The notes: generated from the sequence alone by a model not told the origin. A DNA stretch of 45,078 nt from Kiritimatiellales bacterium (GCA_003230915.1 QIHI01000015.1:1-45078); one strand, 5' to 3'. Positions 8,022 to 18,491 are shown, counted from the stretch's first letter. A program made the numbers and translations.

Positions 8022-9790
8022 GTTATAGCAACCTTAGAGAGTTTATCGATGCGCTGGAAAAGCGCGGCAATTTAGTGCGTGTAAAAACCGAGATTGATTC
8101 AGATCAAGAGATCACGATTATTCAGCACAAGGTATTGGCGGCGGGTGGTCCGGCGCTGTTGTTTGAAAATGTGAAGGGTTCGCCGTACCGCCTGGTGAGT
8201 AATCTTTACGGAACACCCGAACGCGTCCAGATGGTTTTTGGCCGTAATCCGCGCGAAATCGGTGAGGAGCTGGCCAGCATGAAGGACGAGCTGATGCCGC
8301 CGACGCCATCCAAACTTTGGGGCCGTCGTAGCACGATTAAAAAGGCACTGGATATGCGGATGAAAACCGTTCGCTCCGGCCCCGTGCTAGAAACGGTACA
8401 CGAACCTGCCAACCTAATGCAGTTGCCGGTATTGAAGTGTTGGCCGCTCGATGGAGGTAACTTCTTCACCCTACCGTTAGTACACACGACCGATCCAAAA
8501 ACCGGGGGGGGGAACTTGGGCATGTATCGTATGCAACGCTACGACGATTCGTCGACCGGCATGCATTGGCAGATCGAAAAGGGCGGCGGTTTCCATTTTC
8601 AACAGGCCACCGCACTCGGACAGTCGCTCCCGCTTAGTGTTGCACTCGGCGGGCCGCCTGCCCTGACGTTTGCGGCGATCACACCGCTACCGGAAGGCGT
8701 AGACGAACGCATGTTTGCCGCATTGATTCTCGGTAAGCCTTTGGAGGTGTTGCACCGCAAGACCACGGGGCACAAGGTTTCCTCTCAGGTTGAATTTTTG
8801 ATCGAAGGCAGCGTGACGGCGGGCGACGACCGCCTCGAAGGACCTTTTGGCGATCACCTCGGCCACTATTCGCATTCGTCTGATTTTCCCGTATTTAGGG
8901 TGGATCGTGTGCTGGCACGGAAGGATGCAATCTATCCGGCGACCATCGTCGGTAAGCCACCGCAGGAGGATTTTTATATTGGGAATGCGTTGCAAGAATT
9001 GTGTGTGCCGTTCCTGAAAATGATGAAGCATGCCATAGTCGATCTATGGTCGTATGCCGAGTCCGGTTTCCATCCGCTCGCAGCGATGGCCGTGAAACAG
9101 CGCTATGGCCGGGAGGCACTTAAGCACGCCTTCGGGATTCTCGGCGAAGGACAGCTTTCACTGACCAAGGTGCTGATGGTTCTGGACGACGACGTCAACG
9201 TCCGTGACTTTTACGCCGTGAGCCGTGCGTTGCGCGAGCATCTCGACCCGCTCGATGGCGTGCATCTGTTTGCCCCGACCGCGCAGGATACACTCGACTT
9301 TACTGGCCCAGCCATCAACTTTGGAAGCCGCCTTCTATTACTGGCCAATAAGGGTCAGAATTCGCCATTGCGCCCGGCTCCGCCGCCGCCACCAAAGCCG
9401 TCGGAGGTGCATCCCGGCATCCGCGATATTCGCGCGTTTGGCGAAGGCGTTTTAATGGCGCAGGTGGCTAAAGGGTGGAATCGTGAGGAAATCCAAAAAT
9501 CGCTCGAAGGCCATCCGGTAGCGAAACAATATATCCTGCATGTAGCGGTTTCCGAAGACGTTGATATCCACGACGATATGATGGCACTGTGGGGCTGGTT
9601 CACGCGCTTCGATCCCTACATGGATATTCATCCGGCCAAACGGGAGTTACAGGGCAATAAGCTGGTCATGCACTTCCCGTTGCTGATCGATGCCACTTGG
9701 AAAGAGGGCTACCGCCTACCGCTCGAATTCGATTCCGATATTGAGCAGCGCGTTAACGATAATTGGGACAGCTACGGAATCAATCTATGA
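8018..9790 (+). CDS. UbiD-family decarboxylase (likely MqnL-type)
   Basis: 'NLREFIDALEKRGNLVRV', 'GGPALLFENVKG', 'EGPFGDHLGHYSHSSDFPVFRV'; ATGA overlap with the ubiX-like gene. Confidence 0.9.
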   Translation: MSYSNLREFIDALEKRGNLVRVKTEIDSDQEITIIQHKVLAAGGPALLFENVKGSPYRLVSNLYGTPERVQMVFGRNPREIGEELASMKDELMPPTPSKLWGRRSTIKKALDMRMKTVRSGPVLETVHEPANLMQLPVLKCWPLDGGNFFTLPLVHTTDPKTGGGNLGMYRMQRYDDSSTGMHWQIEKGGGFHFQQATALGQSLPLSVALGGPPALTFAAITPLPEGVDERMFAALILGKPLEVLHRKTTGHKVSSQVEFLIEGSVTAGDDRLEGPFGDHLGHYSHSSDFPVFRVDRVLARKDAIYPATIVGKPPQEDFYIGNALQELCVPFLKMMKHAIVDLWSYAESGFHPLAAMAVKQRYGREALKHAFGILGEGQLSLTKVLMVLDDDVNVRDFYAVSRALREHLDPLDGVHLFAPTAQDTLDFTGPAINFGSRLLLLANKGQNSPLRPAPPPPPKPSEVHPGIRDIRAFGEGVLMAQVAKGWNREEIQKSLEGHPVAKQYILHVAVSEDVDIHDDMMALWGWFTRFDPYMDIHPAKRELQGNKLVMHFPLLIDATWKEGYRLPLEFDSDIEQRVNDNWDSYGINL

Positions 9791-10509
9791 CTCAAGAACG
9801 AGACACGCTGATTTCCGCAGAGGAAAACCGTGAAATGTTCGACCGTATCGCGAAAAACTATGACGTGGCGAACCACGCGATTTCGATGGGGATGGATAAA
9901 GGATGGCGGCAAAAAACCATCGCATTGCTTTGCCCATTCCGAGGTGGGCGCTACCTCGATATCGGTACGGGCACGGGCGATCTGGTATTCGAGATTTTGA
10001 ACCAATCCCGCAACGTACTGATCGACGGGATCGACCCTGCCGAACAAATGCTCGCCGTGGCTAGGAATAAGGCTGCAACGTTGGGCGTGGGCGATGCGGT
10101 CTCATTTTTGACCGCCGACGCCTTAGACCTGCCGATGGAGAGCAAAACCTTTGATGGCATTGTTTCAGGGTTTTGCTTTCGTAATATCGAACAACGTCAA
10201 AAGGCTTTAGGAGAAATGCTCCGGGTACTCAAGCCGGGTGGAAAGCTGGTGATCCTTGAGGCGACCTATCCCGCCAGCCCATTCGTTCGGTTGGGCTATC
10301 GGATTTATACACCGCTGGTTCCGCTTATGGGTAAAATCCTCGGCGGCGGTGCAGCCTATAAATATCTCGTCGACTCGATCGAGGATTTTCCCAAGCCGAA
10401 GGCTGTTATGGAGATGTTCAATGAGGCGGGTTTTACGGAGATTGCCTGCAAGTCGTTGACGTTCGGAACAGTCTCGATCTTTTCAGGAGTGCGCCCTGCA
10501 GCAGATTAA
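9787..10509 (+). CDS. ubiE: Demethylmenaquinone methyltransferase (UbiE/MenG)
   Basis: 'MFDRIAKNYDVANHAISMGMDKGWRQ', 'YLDIGTGTGDL', 'GFCFRNIEQRQKALGEMLRVLKPGGKLVILE'; ATGA overlap upstream. Confidence 0.93.
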   Translation: MTQERDTLISAEENREMFDRIAKNYDVANHAISMGMDKGWRQKTIALLCPFRGGRYLDIGTGTGDLVFEILNQSRNVLIDGIDPAEQMLAVARNKAATLGVGDAVSFLTADALDLPMESKTFDGIVSGFCFRNIEQRQKALGEMLRVLKPGGKLVILEATYPASPFVRLGYRIYTPLVPLMGKILGGGAAYKYLVDSIEDFPKPKAVMEMFNEAGFTEIACKSLTFGTVSIFSGVRPAAD

Positions 10510-11246
10510 TGGCAGAAAAGAACGAATTTATTTTTGCGGGAGCACCCTACAGCAACTCAGCGCCGTTGGTTGATAAATTGATGGAAACCGACCCGCGTGT
10601 GCGAGTGATGAACGACCATCCAGCGAACCTCGTGGTCGACTTGAATACGGGTAAAGCCGATGTGGCATTAATCCCAGTGGCTCATCTTTTTAGTCACCCC
10701 GAATTGACGATGATCGAGGGACTGGGTGTCGCGGCCGACGGGCCGGTAAAAAGCGTCTTGCTCAAGTGCAATGTTCCCGTCGAAGAAATTAAAACTGTTA
10801 AACTCGATCCCGCTTCGGCTACCTCCAACGCATTGGCCGAGCTGTTGCTAGCGAAACACTTTGACCGTTCTGTGAAAAGGGTGGACGAGAAAGGTGCAGA
10901 TGCAGAAGTAGTGATTGGTGATCGTGCGCTCTTTTCTGATCCCGCGCTGGCAGGAGATATTGACCTCGCCGCAGCGTGGAAGGCGATGACCAACTTGCCG
11001 TTCGTCTTTGCGGTATGGGCCGTACGGAAGGATTTTAAAAACATTGAGGCCATCAGCAAAATTGCTCATAAAGCGTGCAAGGAAGGAATACAATCTCTTG
11101 AACAAATTGCAGAGCGCTATGCCGGCGAAGTGGGACATACTCAAGCTTTCTGGATGGACTATCTCTCCAACTCTATCCACTACTCACTCGATGACCGTGA
11201 TATGGCCGGGATGAATCGATTTCGGGAACTTATTTCCGGCGCTTAA
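10509..11246 (+). CDS. mqnA: Chorismate dehydratase (MqnA)
   Basis: 'GAPYSNSAPLVDKL...HPANLVVDLNTGKADVALIPVAHLF...IGDRALFSDPALAGDIDLAAAWKAMTNLPFVFAVWAV'; TAATG overlap with ubiE. Confidence 0.88.
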   Translation: MAEKNEFIFAGAPYSNSAPLVDKLMETDPRVRVMNDHPANLVVDLNTGKADVALIPVAHLFSHPELTMIEGLGVAADGPVKSVLLKCNVPVEEIKTVKLDPASATSNALAELLLAKHFDRSVKRVDEKGADAEVVIGDRALFSDPALAGDIDLAAAWKAMTNLPFVFAVWAVRKDFKNIEAISKIAHKACKEGIQSLEQIAERYAGEVGHTQAFWMDYLSNSIHYSLDDRDMAGMNRFRELISGA

Positions 11247-11755
11247 CCCAGAGCCATTCCGAGCGCCAAAATGATGATCATAGTGAGGGTGACGCCGACC
11301 TTGAGAAAGATGACTCCAAGGCGGGCGAGGACAGCACCAGTTGCAACATGGGTGGCGTGGTCGAGATTTTTCATTTTGGTGTGTTCAACCCAGAATGCGC
11401 AGCCAAAGCTTCCCAGCAGCATGCCGATCAAACTTCCGAGGATGGGCACGGGGATGAACCCGCCGAGGAGCATTCCAAGGAATCCACCGCCGAGTGCAGC
11501 CCAACCGCTAGCTTTGGACCCACCTCGCTTTTGCACCCCCCAGACCGTAGCGAATGCTTCAAGGAGTTCAACCGCAATGCAGAGGACGAGAAAAAGAACA
11601 AGAGTTCCGATACTGGGAAATTCAGGCCAATAAAACCAAGTGGCCAATCCAGTGGCTGCTAGAACGAGCCACGTTCCTGAAAGCGATAGGCAGGAAAGAA
11701 TAAAACCCAGTAGGCACAACACAGCAATCAACAGATAGACCGCAACGGCTTCCAT
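11243..11755 (-). CDS. DUF456 family membrane protein
   Basis: Gly-rich hydrophobic segments 'GWAALGGGFLGMLLGGFIPVPILGSLIGMLLGSFGCAFWVEHTK'. Confidence 0.8.
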   Translation of the reverse strand: MEAVAVYLLIAVLCLLGFILSCLSLSGTWLVLAATGLATWFYWPEFPSIGTLVLFLVLCIAVELLEAFATVWGVQKRGGSKASGWAALGGGFLGMLLGGFIPVPILGSLIGMLLGSFGCAFWVEHTKMKNLDHATHVATGAVLARLGVIFLKVGVTLTMIIILALGMALG

Positions 11756-11758
11756 CGA

Positions 11759-13216
11759 TTAGTCCTGAGCCGCAATCCATTGTGTCAGCAGACGCGCTCC
11801 GAAAAGGGTGGCGCCAGGGGCTTGGTGCGGCTTAGGCGACTCGTGCCAGGCGGTGCCCGCAATATCAAGGTGCGCCCACGGAATACCTTCAGGAACGAAT
11901 TCCTGCAGGAAGGCGGCGGCGGTTGCTGTACCGGCACCGCCGGTCTTACCGAGATTGGAGAGGTCGGCAAAGTCGGATTTCATTTCGTCGGTATAGTCCT
12001 TGTAGAGCGGAAGCTGCCAGAGGCGTTCGCCGGCGGTTGTACCAGCAGAAATCAGGTTTTCGATCAGCTTACCGTCGTTGCCGAGCACTGCGGCGGCGGA
12101 CGATCCGAGTGCGACAATCACGGCTCCAGTGAGGGTGGCAAGATCGACGATGGCGGCGGGCTTGAGTTCAGCGGCAAGGCCGAGGGCATCGGCCAGCACT
12201 AGACGGCCTTCGGCATCGGTGTTGAGCACTTCGATGGTTTTTCCGTTATAGGCTTTGATGATATCGCCGGGCCGGGTGGCTTTGGAGCCGGGCATATTTT
12301 CAGCCGCACCGAGAATGCCAACGACGGGGGTCTTGAGATTCATTCGGGCGATCATCTGCATGGCGGTAAGCACCGCCATGCCGCCGCATTTGTCGTAGCG
12401 CATCCAGCCCATGCCTTTGCCGGGCTTGAGCGAGATTCCGCCGGAATCGAAGGTGACGGTTTTCCCGACGAGCACAATGGGTTTGGCTTTCTTATCGGTG
12501 CCAGCGTGTTTGAGGATGATCATTTTGGCCTCCTGCGCGCTACCTTCGGCGACGGAGAGAATGCCGCCGCAGCCTTTCTTAGAGAGTTCGGCTTTGCCGA
12601 GTATTTGGCAGGAGAGGCCGTTTTCTTTGGCCATTTTTTTTGCCCAGCTCGCGATCTTTGCGGGTGGGGCGGCATTGCCTGGAAGGTTGGCCAGATCGGC
12701 GGTGGAAAGCAGGGATGCGCCTTGCGCCTCTGCGGCTTTGATGGCGGCGCGGTTTTTCACGATACCGGCAAAGACGAGGGTAGTGCTGGGCTTTTTCTTG
12801 TGATCCGATTTGAAGGTGGAGAAGGTGTAGGTTCCCCAGCAAGCGCCGCGACCGGCGAGTAGTTGGTAGTCGGCTTCGGACACACTCTTGAGTTTGATAC
12901 CGGAGGCCATGGCGTAGGATTTAATGCCCGCACCGTAACCGGATCGAACGGCTGCCCCAGCGGCTTGTTCGAGCAGGCCGTTGTGGAAATCCTTGGTTTC
13001 GCCAAGGCCGGTAAGGATCAGTTGTTTCCCGTTGGTGGGGAAGATCGCAACCTGTCCGGCTTGCCCCTTGAAAGCAGAGGTTTTAAGGAGCGTGGAAATC
13101 TGTTTTTTGAGTGTGGCATGGCCGGCGGGAAGCAGGTTTTCTGCCCCCTGGAAGAATACGATGAGGGCTTCTTTTTTCTGTTCGGCAAACGGGGTGCTGG
13201 AGGCTGAAATCTTCAT
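11759..13216 (-). CDS. pepA: Leucyl aminopeptidase (M17)
   Basis: 'VLVGKTVTFDSGGISLKPGKGM', 'NTDAEGRLVLADAL'; internal start at 13216 (MKISASSTPF) preferred over the ORF start at 13303. Confidence 0.93.
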   Translation of the reverse strand: MKISASSTPFAEQKKEALIVFFQGAENLLPAGHATLKKQISTLLKTSAFKGQAGQVAIFPTNGKQLILTGLGETKDFHNGLLEQAAGAAVRSGYGAGIKSYAMASGIKLKSVSEADYQLLAGRGACWGTYTFSTFKSDHKKKPSTTLVFAGIVKNRAAIKAAEAQGASLLSTADLANLPGNAAPPAKIASWAKKMAKENGLSCQILGKAELSKKGCGGILSVAEGSAQEAKMIILKHAGTDKKAKPIVLVGKTVTFDSGGISLKPGKGMGWMRYDKCGGMAVLTAMQMIARMNLKTPVVGILGAAENMPGSKATRPGDIIKAYNGKTIEVLNTDAEGRLVLADALGLAAELKPAAIVDLATLTGAVIVALGSSAAAVLGNDGKLIENLISAGTTAGERLWQLPLYKDYTDEMKSDFADLSNLGKTGGAGTATAAAFLQEFVPEGIPWAHLDIAGTAWHESPKPHQAPGATLFGARLLTQWIAAQD

Positions 13217-13217
13217 C

Positions 13218-13541
13218 TTATTTAAGTCCTTTTGGGAGTTTGGCCTTTGGATTTGCGGGGCGGCCATTAACGGCGAAACCGGAAAGAGCGATGGCTTCTT
13301 CAATATTCATGGTGCGGATGGTGCTGCTTTGGTACTTCACGATGAAGGTATGCTCTCCGAGATCGAACGAGCTGGAGACAACCCCCGGAATGCCCTTGAG
13401 CTTGTTTTGGAGGTATGCACCGGCGGCGGGGCTGGCCATTTCAGGGACGGAATATTTGGACACCTGAACTTCTTGCCGGAAGCAACCGCTGGAGAACGAC
13501 AGTAGGATGGCGGCCAATGCAATGGGGCAGAGTTTCTTCAT
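13218..13541 (-). CDS. Small predicted lipoprotein with HMA-like sequence
   Basis: Lipobox-like 'LLSFSSGC'; 'LKGIPGVVSSSFDLGEHTFIVKYQSS' resembles heavy-metal-associated fold spacing. Confidence 0.6.
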   Translation of the reverse strand: MKKLCPIALAAILLSFSSGCFRQEVQVSKYSVPEMASPAAGAYLQNKLKGIPGVVSSSFDLGEHTFIVKYQSSTIRTMNIEEAIALSGFAVNGRPANPKAKLPKGLK

Positions 13542-13576
13542 TCAGGCTTCTCCTTCGTGGGGTGAATAGCGAGCCA

Positions 13577-15736
13577 CTATAGTTCATGCATAAGTTGGTA
13601 GCTATAGATTTTTTCCCATTTTGGCGGGATGCGGAAGCCTTCCTGCATGAGGTAGCGATACTCCTGAACCTTGCCCACAAGATCGGGAAAAATTTCGTCG
13701 AACAAGTAGGTGAACTCGGCATAATGGGCATCGGCCTCCGTAAACTTTCCCTGTTGTTGGAGGGCGAGACCGAGCGCAATCATGGCGCCGGGGCTGTCGG
13801 GATATTCCTCGCGAAAATCGGAGAGCAGCTCTTCGGCTTGGGCATACTGTTGTTGAAGAAGAAAGATGTTCGCGGTCATCAGTCGAGCCCGCGCCGCACG
13901 CTCGGGATAACACCTGATGAGCCTCAAGCCAGTCTCAATGATTTGTCCTCCGTCCTGCCTGGAATAGGCCGCGTTAAGTTGTGCTTCGAGGGTGATGAAA
14001 GGCGGCGGGCGGTGTAGTTGCCTATACGTGAGGTGAACGCTTAAAATGGCTAGGGCGGTAAAAGCGATCACGACAAAGTCGAACCCATCGAGGCGGGTTT
14101 TTCGCAACAGCTTAACCAAGATGCCAGAGACGCGGCCTTTGGCTTGGTAGCGGTAGCTATGGGTTTCTTGCAGATCCATGATGTAGGCCGATGTGACCGA
14201 GTCAATCGGCAACGTGCCATGCTTTTTGAGAGAAAGGGTATGCCACTCGACGAAACCTTGGAGGGTAATTCGGGAAAAGTCGCGGAGCAGCGTGCCGCGT
14301 GGGTCGGCAACTTTGAGTGTTTCGAGCACGAGCAGTTGTTGAAGTAGCGGAAACGAATGGCTGTCGAGCGCGGATTTCCGCCAGGAAAGAATACTCACTC
14401 CGCCCGGAAGGGAGCCGGATTCCCTGATCCGTTCGAGCACTGCGCTCCGGTGGCGAACCGGGAGTTTTTTCCAGAGTAGCGGTACGAAGGCCGGAAAGCC
14501 GGATAGTTGCTCGATCCGCCCTCGGACGAGGGCGTTGCTGAACCGAGTTTCCTCTTCATCCCAGAACTGGGTCAACAGATTGTGTTCAAGCGTGTCGCGC
14601 TCCTTTTCGAACCACGGTGGTTGACCAGCAGTGTCCGGTGAAGCCAGCCGAAGCTGGTCGAGTGCCTCGATCTCGGTCAGCAAAAGGGTGGCGAGGTCGG
14701 CGGTAGCCAGACCGGATTGGTAAGATTCCGGTGCGAGTGGTTCATCGCTATTTTGCCAACAGTGCAAACCCCGCCGTTTTGGGTCGAAGTGGTGCAGTAG
14801 CCATTGCAGGTGCCGCCGGAGGGGTTGGAGGATATCGGTCAAAAATTTTGGATCCTTGCGAACGTGCCATACCTTTTCAGCGGCCTTGGCGATCAACGGC
14901 TTGGGCGCCTCCAGTACGGAAAAGGTCTCGTGCGGTGAATAGGCCACCGGAATTGCACCGGAGCTACCTTGGAGTTTGAGGGCACTGCGAACAAGATCCT
15001 CCGCCACGTCAATATCGATATGCCGCCAGGCGAGGACGAGCGGATAGAGTTCGTTCATGTTAAACTGCGGTTTGTCCACGGCGGGTGATTGGCTCCATAG
15101 ACCGCGGATCGTTCCTTCCGGCTGGCGCAGTGCCCGCATCATGCATTCGGTGCTGATGACGGCCAGTGCGTCGTGACGGTTCATCTGCTCAAAAAGTTGA
15201 GAGGCTCCCACTCGGCGCTGAAGTTCTTCGGCTAAAGCAGCCTCCAGATCGCGTTCCAGATAGTCTTCCGCCAGAACCAGGGCATCCTCGAAAATACGTG
15301 CCTTGGCGATGAGGCAGAAATGGTCGCCACGGACGGCGAGAAGGACGGGGGAGGCATCGCTCTCCAGCCACTGCACCCCATCGGTTTTCACGAGCGGTTC
15401 CTCGGTGAGGAGTACGGGCGCGGAAATATTGGAAAATCGTCCCCAAAGGACACCGGCTTCCGGCACGATAACCTCGGAGCTGAAGGTGCGCTTTTTTTGG
15501 GAGAAGCACCCACAGAAACCGTTGAAGAAAATATTGATGCGGCTGTTTTGCGGAATAGGAATCTGGAGCGCCCATTCCGGCGATTCGAGGTTGGGGGCAA
15601 TGCGGCCGACGGGTTCAAGAGCCTGGAAAAAATACCCCGCGTTTTTCTCGCGGAACGTGGTTCCACATCCGCGCGATTCGAAAGTCCATCCAGCAATCCA
15701 AGGATGCGCAGGGTATGATCGGAAAATGAAACTCAT
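13577..15736 (-). CDS. Six-hairpin glycosidase-like (GH63-type) protein with C-terminal TM segment and TPR region
   Basis: 'GLATADLATLLLTEIEAL', 'FPAFVPLLWKKLP', 'YRGTLPIDSVTSAYIM'-type toroid features; TM 'FDFVVIAFTALAILSVHL'; TPR-like 'AQAEELLSDFREEYPDSPGAMIALGLALQQQGKFTEADAHYAE'. Confidence 0.6.
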   Translation of the reverse strand: MSFIFRSYPAHPWIAGWTFESRGCGTTFREKNAGYFFQALEPVGRIAPNLESPEWALQIPIPQNSRINIFFNGFCGCFSQKKRTFSSEVIVPEAGVLWGRFSNISAPVLLTEEPLVKTDGVQWLESDASPVLLAVRGDHFCLIAKARIFEDALVLAEDYLERDLEAALAEELQRRVGASQLFEQMNRHDALAVISTECMMRALRQPEGTIRGLWSQSPAVDKPQFNMNELYPLVLAWRHIDIDVAEDLVRSALKLQGSSGAIPVAYSPHETFSVLEAPKPLIAKAAEKVWHVRKDPKFLTDILQPLRRHLQWLLHHFDPKRRGLHCWQNSDEPLAPESYQSGLATADLATLLLTEIEALDQLRLASPDTAGQPPWFEKERDTLEHNLLTQFWDEEETRFSNALVRGRIEQLSGFPAFVPLLWKKLPVRHRSAVLERIRESGSLPGGVSILSWRKSALDSHSFPLLQQLLVLETLKVADPRGTLLRDFSRITLQGFVEWHTLSLKKHGTLPIDSVTSAYIMDLQETHSYRYQAKGRVSGILVKLLRKTRLDGFDFVVIAFTALAILSVHLTYRQLHRPPPFITLEAQLNAAYSRQDGGQIIETGLRLIRCYPERAARARLMTANIFLLQQQYAQAEELLSDFREEYPDSPGAMIALGLALQQQGKFTEADAHYAEFTYLFDEIFPDLVGKVQEYRYLMQEGFRIPPKWEKIYSYQLMHEL

Positions 15737-15868
15737 CGGGAAATAGTGTTTGCTTCATTCCAAATCTTCAAGCGAAATAAGTTTGAAGGTTCGATCTAGG
15801 GATTCTGTCCGTGTGTGCAACTGACCTATAGGCACTGCTCGCGCCGCGCTAAGACATCGAAAGGTACG

Positions 15869-15922
15869 GATGCCGAAGGCTACCGCGCCGAATTAGTCCA
15901 GTTGATGGAAAAAGTAGAATGA
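15869..15922 (+). pseudogene. Possible C-terminal remnant of a VWA/DUF3520-type protein
   Basis: Plus-strand reading 'DAEGYRAELVQLMEKVE*' resembles the extreme C-terminus of YfbK-like VWA proteins; no intact upstream frame. Confidence 0.3.
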
Positions 15923-16058
15923 CTTATATTTTGAATCGCCGTAGAATTATTGAATTCAACGGGGTGTACACGGTTTTTTTGGAATTCCCGCGTTTTTTTA
16001 ATGGTCTTGGGGGGGTGTGTATACAAAATCTGAATAAAATATTGCGAGACCCCTCCCT

Positions 16059-16074
16059 ATACCATATCTTGTGG
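16059..16074 (+). promoter_or_regulatory. NrdR box 1 (ATACCATATCTTGTGG)
   Basis: Resembles NrdR consensus acaCwATATaTwGtgt; upstream of nrdA. Confidence 0.65.
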
Positions 16075-16089
16075 TTATATGTAGAACAT

Positions 16090-16105
16090 AGACGATATAT
16101 TGTGT
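16090..16105 (+). promoter_or_regulatory. NrdR box 2 (AGACGATATATTGTGT)
   Basis: Closer match to the NrdR consensus; 31 bp from box 1, the usual spacing of paired NrdR boxes. Confidence 0.7.
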
Positions 16106-16195
16106 TTTATAGCGTTATTTTACGACGGATAAATAATGATTCCTAAAGGATTTAGTCGATTAATCAACTTTCAGTGAGCAAAGGCGGGCTTTCAA

Positions 16196-18469
16196 ATGAG
16201 TAGAGAATTGTGGGTGACCAAGCGGAATGGAGAACGGGCAACGATGGATCTGGAAAAGATCCATAAGGTGGTGACTTGGGCGGCGGAAGGATTGGAGAAT
16301 GTTTCGGTTTCGCAGGTCGAACTCAAATCGCAAATCCAGATGTACGATGGCATCCGTACGGAAGACATCCACGAGACCATCATTAAGGCCGCCGCCGACT
16401 TGATCTCCGAAGAGACACCTGACTATCAATACCACGCGGCCCGCTTGGCCATTTTCCATTTACGTAAAAAGGCCTATGGGCAGTTCGAACCGCCGGCATT
16501 GTATGACCACGTGAAAAAGCTGGTCGGAATGGAACGCTACGATGCTGCTTTGCTCAAGGACTATTCCAAGGAAGAGTTCAAAACGATGGACACGTTCGTC
16601 GAACACGGACGCGACCTGGGGTTCAGCTATGCGGCCGTGAAGCAGCTGGAGGGAAAATATCTGGTACAGGATCGGGTGGCGGGAAAAATCTATGAGAGCG
16701 CGCAGTTTCTCTATATCCTCGTGGCGGCCTGCCTTTTTGCGCACTATCCGAAGGCGACGCGGCTGGGGTATATCGAGCGGTTCTACAACGCGATTTCCAC
16801 CTTTAAAATTTCTCTCCCGACCCCAATTATGTCCGGCATTCGGACGCCGACTCGACAGTTTTCATCGTGTGTGCTGATTGAATGCGGCGATAGCCTGGAT
16901 TCGGTGAATGCAACCTCCAGCGCCATCATAAAGTATGTCAGCCAGCGCGCCGGCATCGGCATCAATGCAGGTCGCCTCCGTGCGCTGGGTAGCCCGATCC
17001 GCAACGGCGAAGCTTTCCACACTGGCTGCATTCCATTCTACAAACATTTTCAGACCGCCGTGAAGAGCTGCTCGCAGGGAGGGGTGCGCGGCGGGGCCGC
17101 CACGTTGTTCTATCCCATCTGGCATTTGGAGGTGGAAGATCTGCTGGTCTTAAAAAATAACCGAGGCGTTGAGGAAAACCGGGTACGGCACCTCGACTAT
17201 GGGGTGCAGTTCAATAAGCTGATGTACCAGCGGATGCTGAAGAATGAAAATATTACCCTGTTCAGTCCAAGCGACGTCCCTGGCCTATACGATGCTTTTT
17301 TTGCCGATCAAGCCGAGTTTGAGCGGCTGTATGTGAACTATGAATCGGACGCATCGGTTCGCCAAAGGCAGCTTCCTGCTTTGGATCTCTTTACATTATT
17401 TGCGAAGGAACGGGCCAGTACAGGCCGTATTTATCTGCAAAACGTTGACCATTGTAATACCCACAGCCCGTTCGATCCCGCCGTTGCACCGGTTCGTCAG
17501 AGTAATCTATGCCTAGAAATCGCGTTGCCGACCAAGCCGCTGAATAACGTGAACGACGCGGAGGGGGAGATTGCGCTCTGTACGCTTTCGGCGATCAATT
17601 TAGGCACATTGAATTCGCTGGACGAGCTTGAAGAGCTGGCTGACCTCACCGTGCGGGCGCTCGATAGTCTACTCGATTATCAAGACTATCCCTTGCCCGC
17701 CGCACAGAAAGCTTCCATGGATCGCCGCACACTCGGAATCGGCGTGATCAACTTCGCCTACTACCTCGCGAAAAATGGCGTTCGCTATTCCGATGGATCG
17801 GCCAAGGCCTTGACGCACCGTACCTTCGAGGCACTGCAATACAACCTGTTGAAAGCCTCGGTCGGGTTGGCCAAGGAGTTTGGAGCCTGCCCGAAATTTA
17901 ATGAAACCACCTACGCCAAAGGCATCCTGCCGACGGACTCCTACAAGAAAGAACTCGATGAGGTGTGTAACGAACCACTGGCCTGCGACTGGAAGACCTT
18001 ACGAAAGGATATTCAAACGCACGGACTGCGCAATTCGACGCTTACCGCGCTGATGCCCTCGGAAACCTCGTCGCAAATTTCAAACGCCACCAACGGGATC
18101 GAGCCACCGCGCGGGCTGATCAGTATCAAGTCGAGCAAGGACGGCGTGCTGAAACAGGTGGTGCCGGAGTTCGAACGGCTCAAGGATCAATACGAGCTGC
18201 TTTGGGATATTCCCAGCAACCAAGGTTATCTGGAGCTGGTGGGCATCATGCAAAAGTTTATCGATCAAACCATCTCGGCGAATACAAACTATGATCCCTC
18301 CCGCTACCCCGAAGGCAAGGTTCCGGTGAAGCAGATCCTCAAGGATATGCTCACCGCTTATAAATTGGGGGTCAAAACGCTCTATTACCATAACACCCGA
18401 GATGGGGCGTCGGATCAGCAGATGGATATAACGGAAGAAGATTGCGCCGGTGGCGCCTGCAAAATATAG
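16196..18469 (+). CDS. nrdA: Class Ia ribonucleoside-diphosphate reductase alpha subunit
   Basis: ATP-cone N-terminus '[22 protein letters not shown]'; '[10 protein letters not shown]', '[14 protein letters not shown]', '[20 protein letters not shown]', C-terminal CAGGACKI. Confidence 0.97.
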   Translation: MSRELWVTKRNGERATMDLEKIHKVVTWAAEGLENVSVSQVELKSQIQMYDGIRTEDIHETIIKAAADLISEETPDYQYHAARLAIFHLRKKAYGQFEPPALYDHVKKLVGMERYDAALLKDYSKEEFKTMDTFVEHGRDLGFSYAAVKQLEGKYLVQDRVAGKIYESAQFLYILVAACLFAHYPKATRLGYIERFYNAISTFKISLPTPIMSGIRTPTRQFSSCVLIECGDSLDSVNATSSAIIKYVSQRAGIGINAGRLRALGSPIRNGEAFHTGCIPFYKHFQTAVKSCSQGGVRGGAATLFYPIWHLEVEDLLVLKNNRGVEENRVRHLDYGVQFNKLMYQRMLKNENITLFSPSDVPGLYDAFFADQAEFERLYVNYESDASVRQRQLPALDLFTLFAKERASTGRIYLQNVDHCNTHSPFDPAVAPVRQSNLCLEIALPTKPLNNVNDAEGEIALCTLSAINLGTLNSLDELEELADLTVRALDSLLDYQDYPLPAAQKASMDRRTLGIGVINFAYYLAKNGVRYSDGSAKALTHRTFEALQYNLLKASVGLAKEFGACPKFNETTYAKGILPTDSYKKELDEVCNEPLACDWKTLRKDIQTHGLRNSTLTALMPSETSSQISNATNGIEPPRGLISIKSSKDGVLKQVVPEFERLKDQYELLWDIPSNQGYLELVGIMQKFIDQTISANTNYDPSRYPEGKVPVKQILKDMLTAYKLGVKTLYYHNTRDGASDQQMDITEEDCAGGACKI

Positions 18470-18491
18470 CAACGAAAAAAGAGAGAGTACG

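Noticed and set aside
8503-8513. Run of eight G residues in the ubiD-like gene as a phase-variation tract
   Set aside because: It encodes an in-frame Gly-rich stretch (KTGGGNLG) of a housekeeping enzyme; no sign of alternative frames.
15919-16146. 75 aa ORF upstream of nrdA
   Set aside because: AT-rich, no motif, overlaps both NrdR boxes; treated as regulatory DNA.
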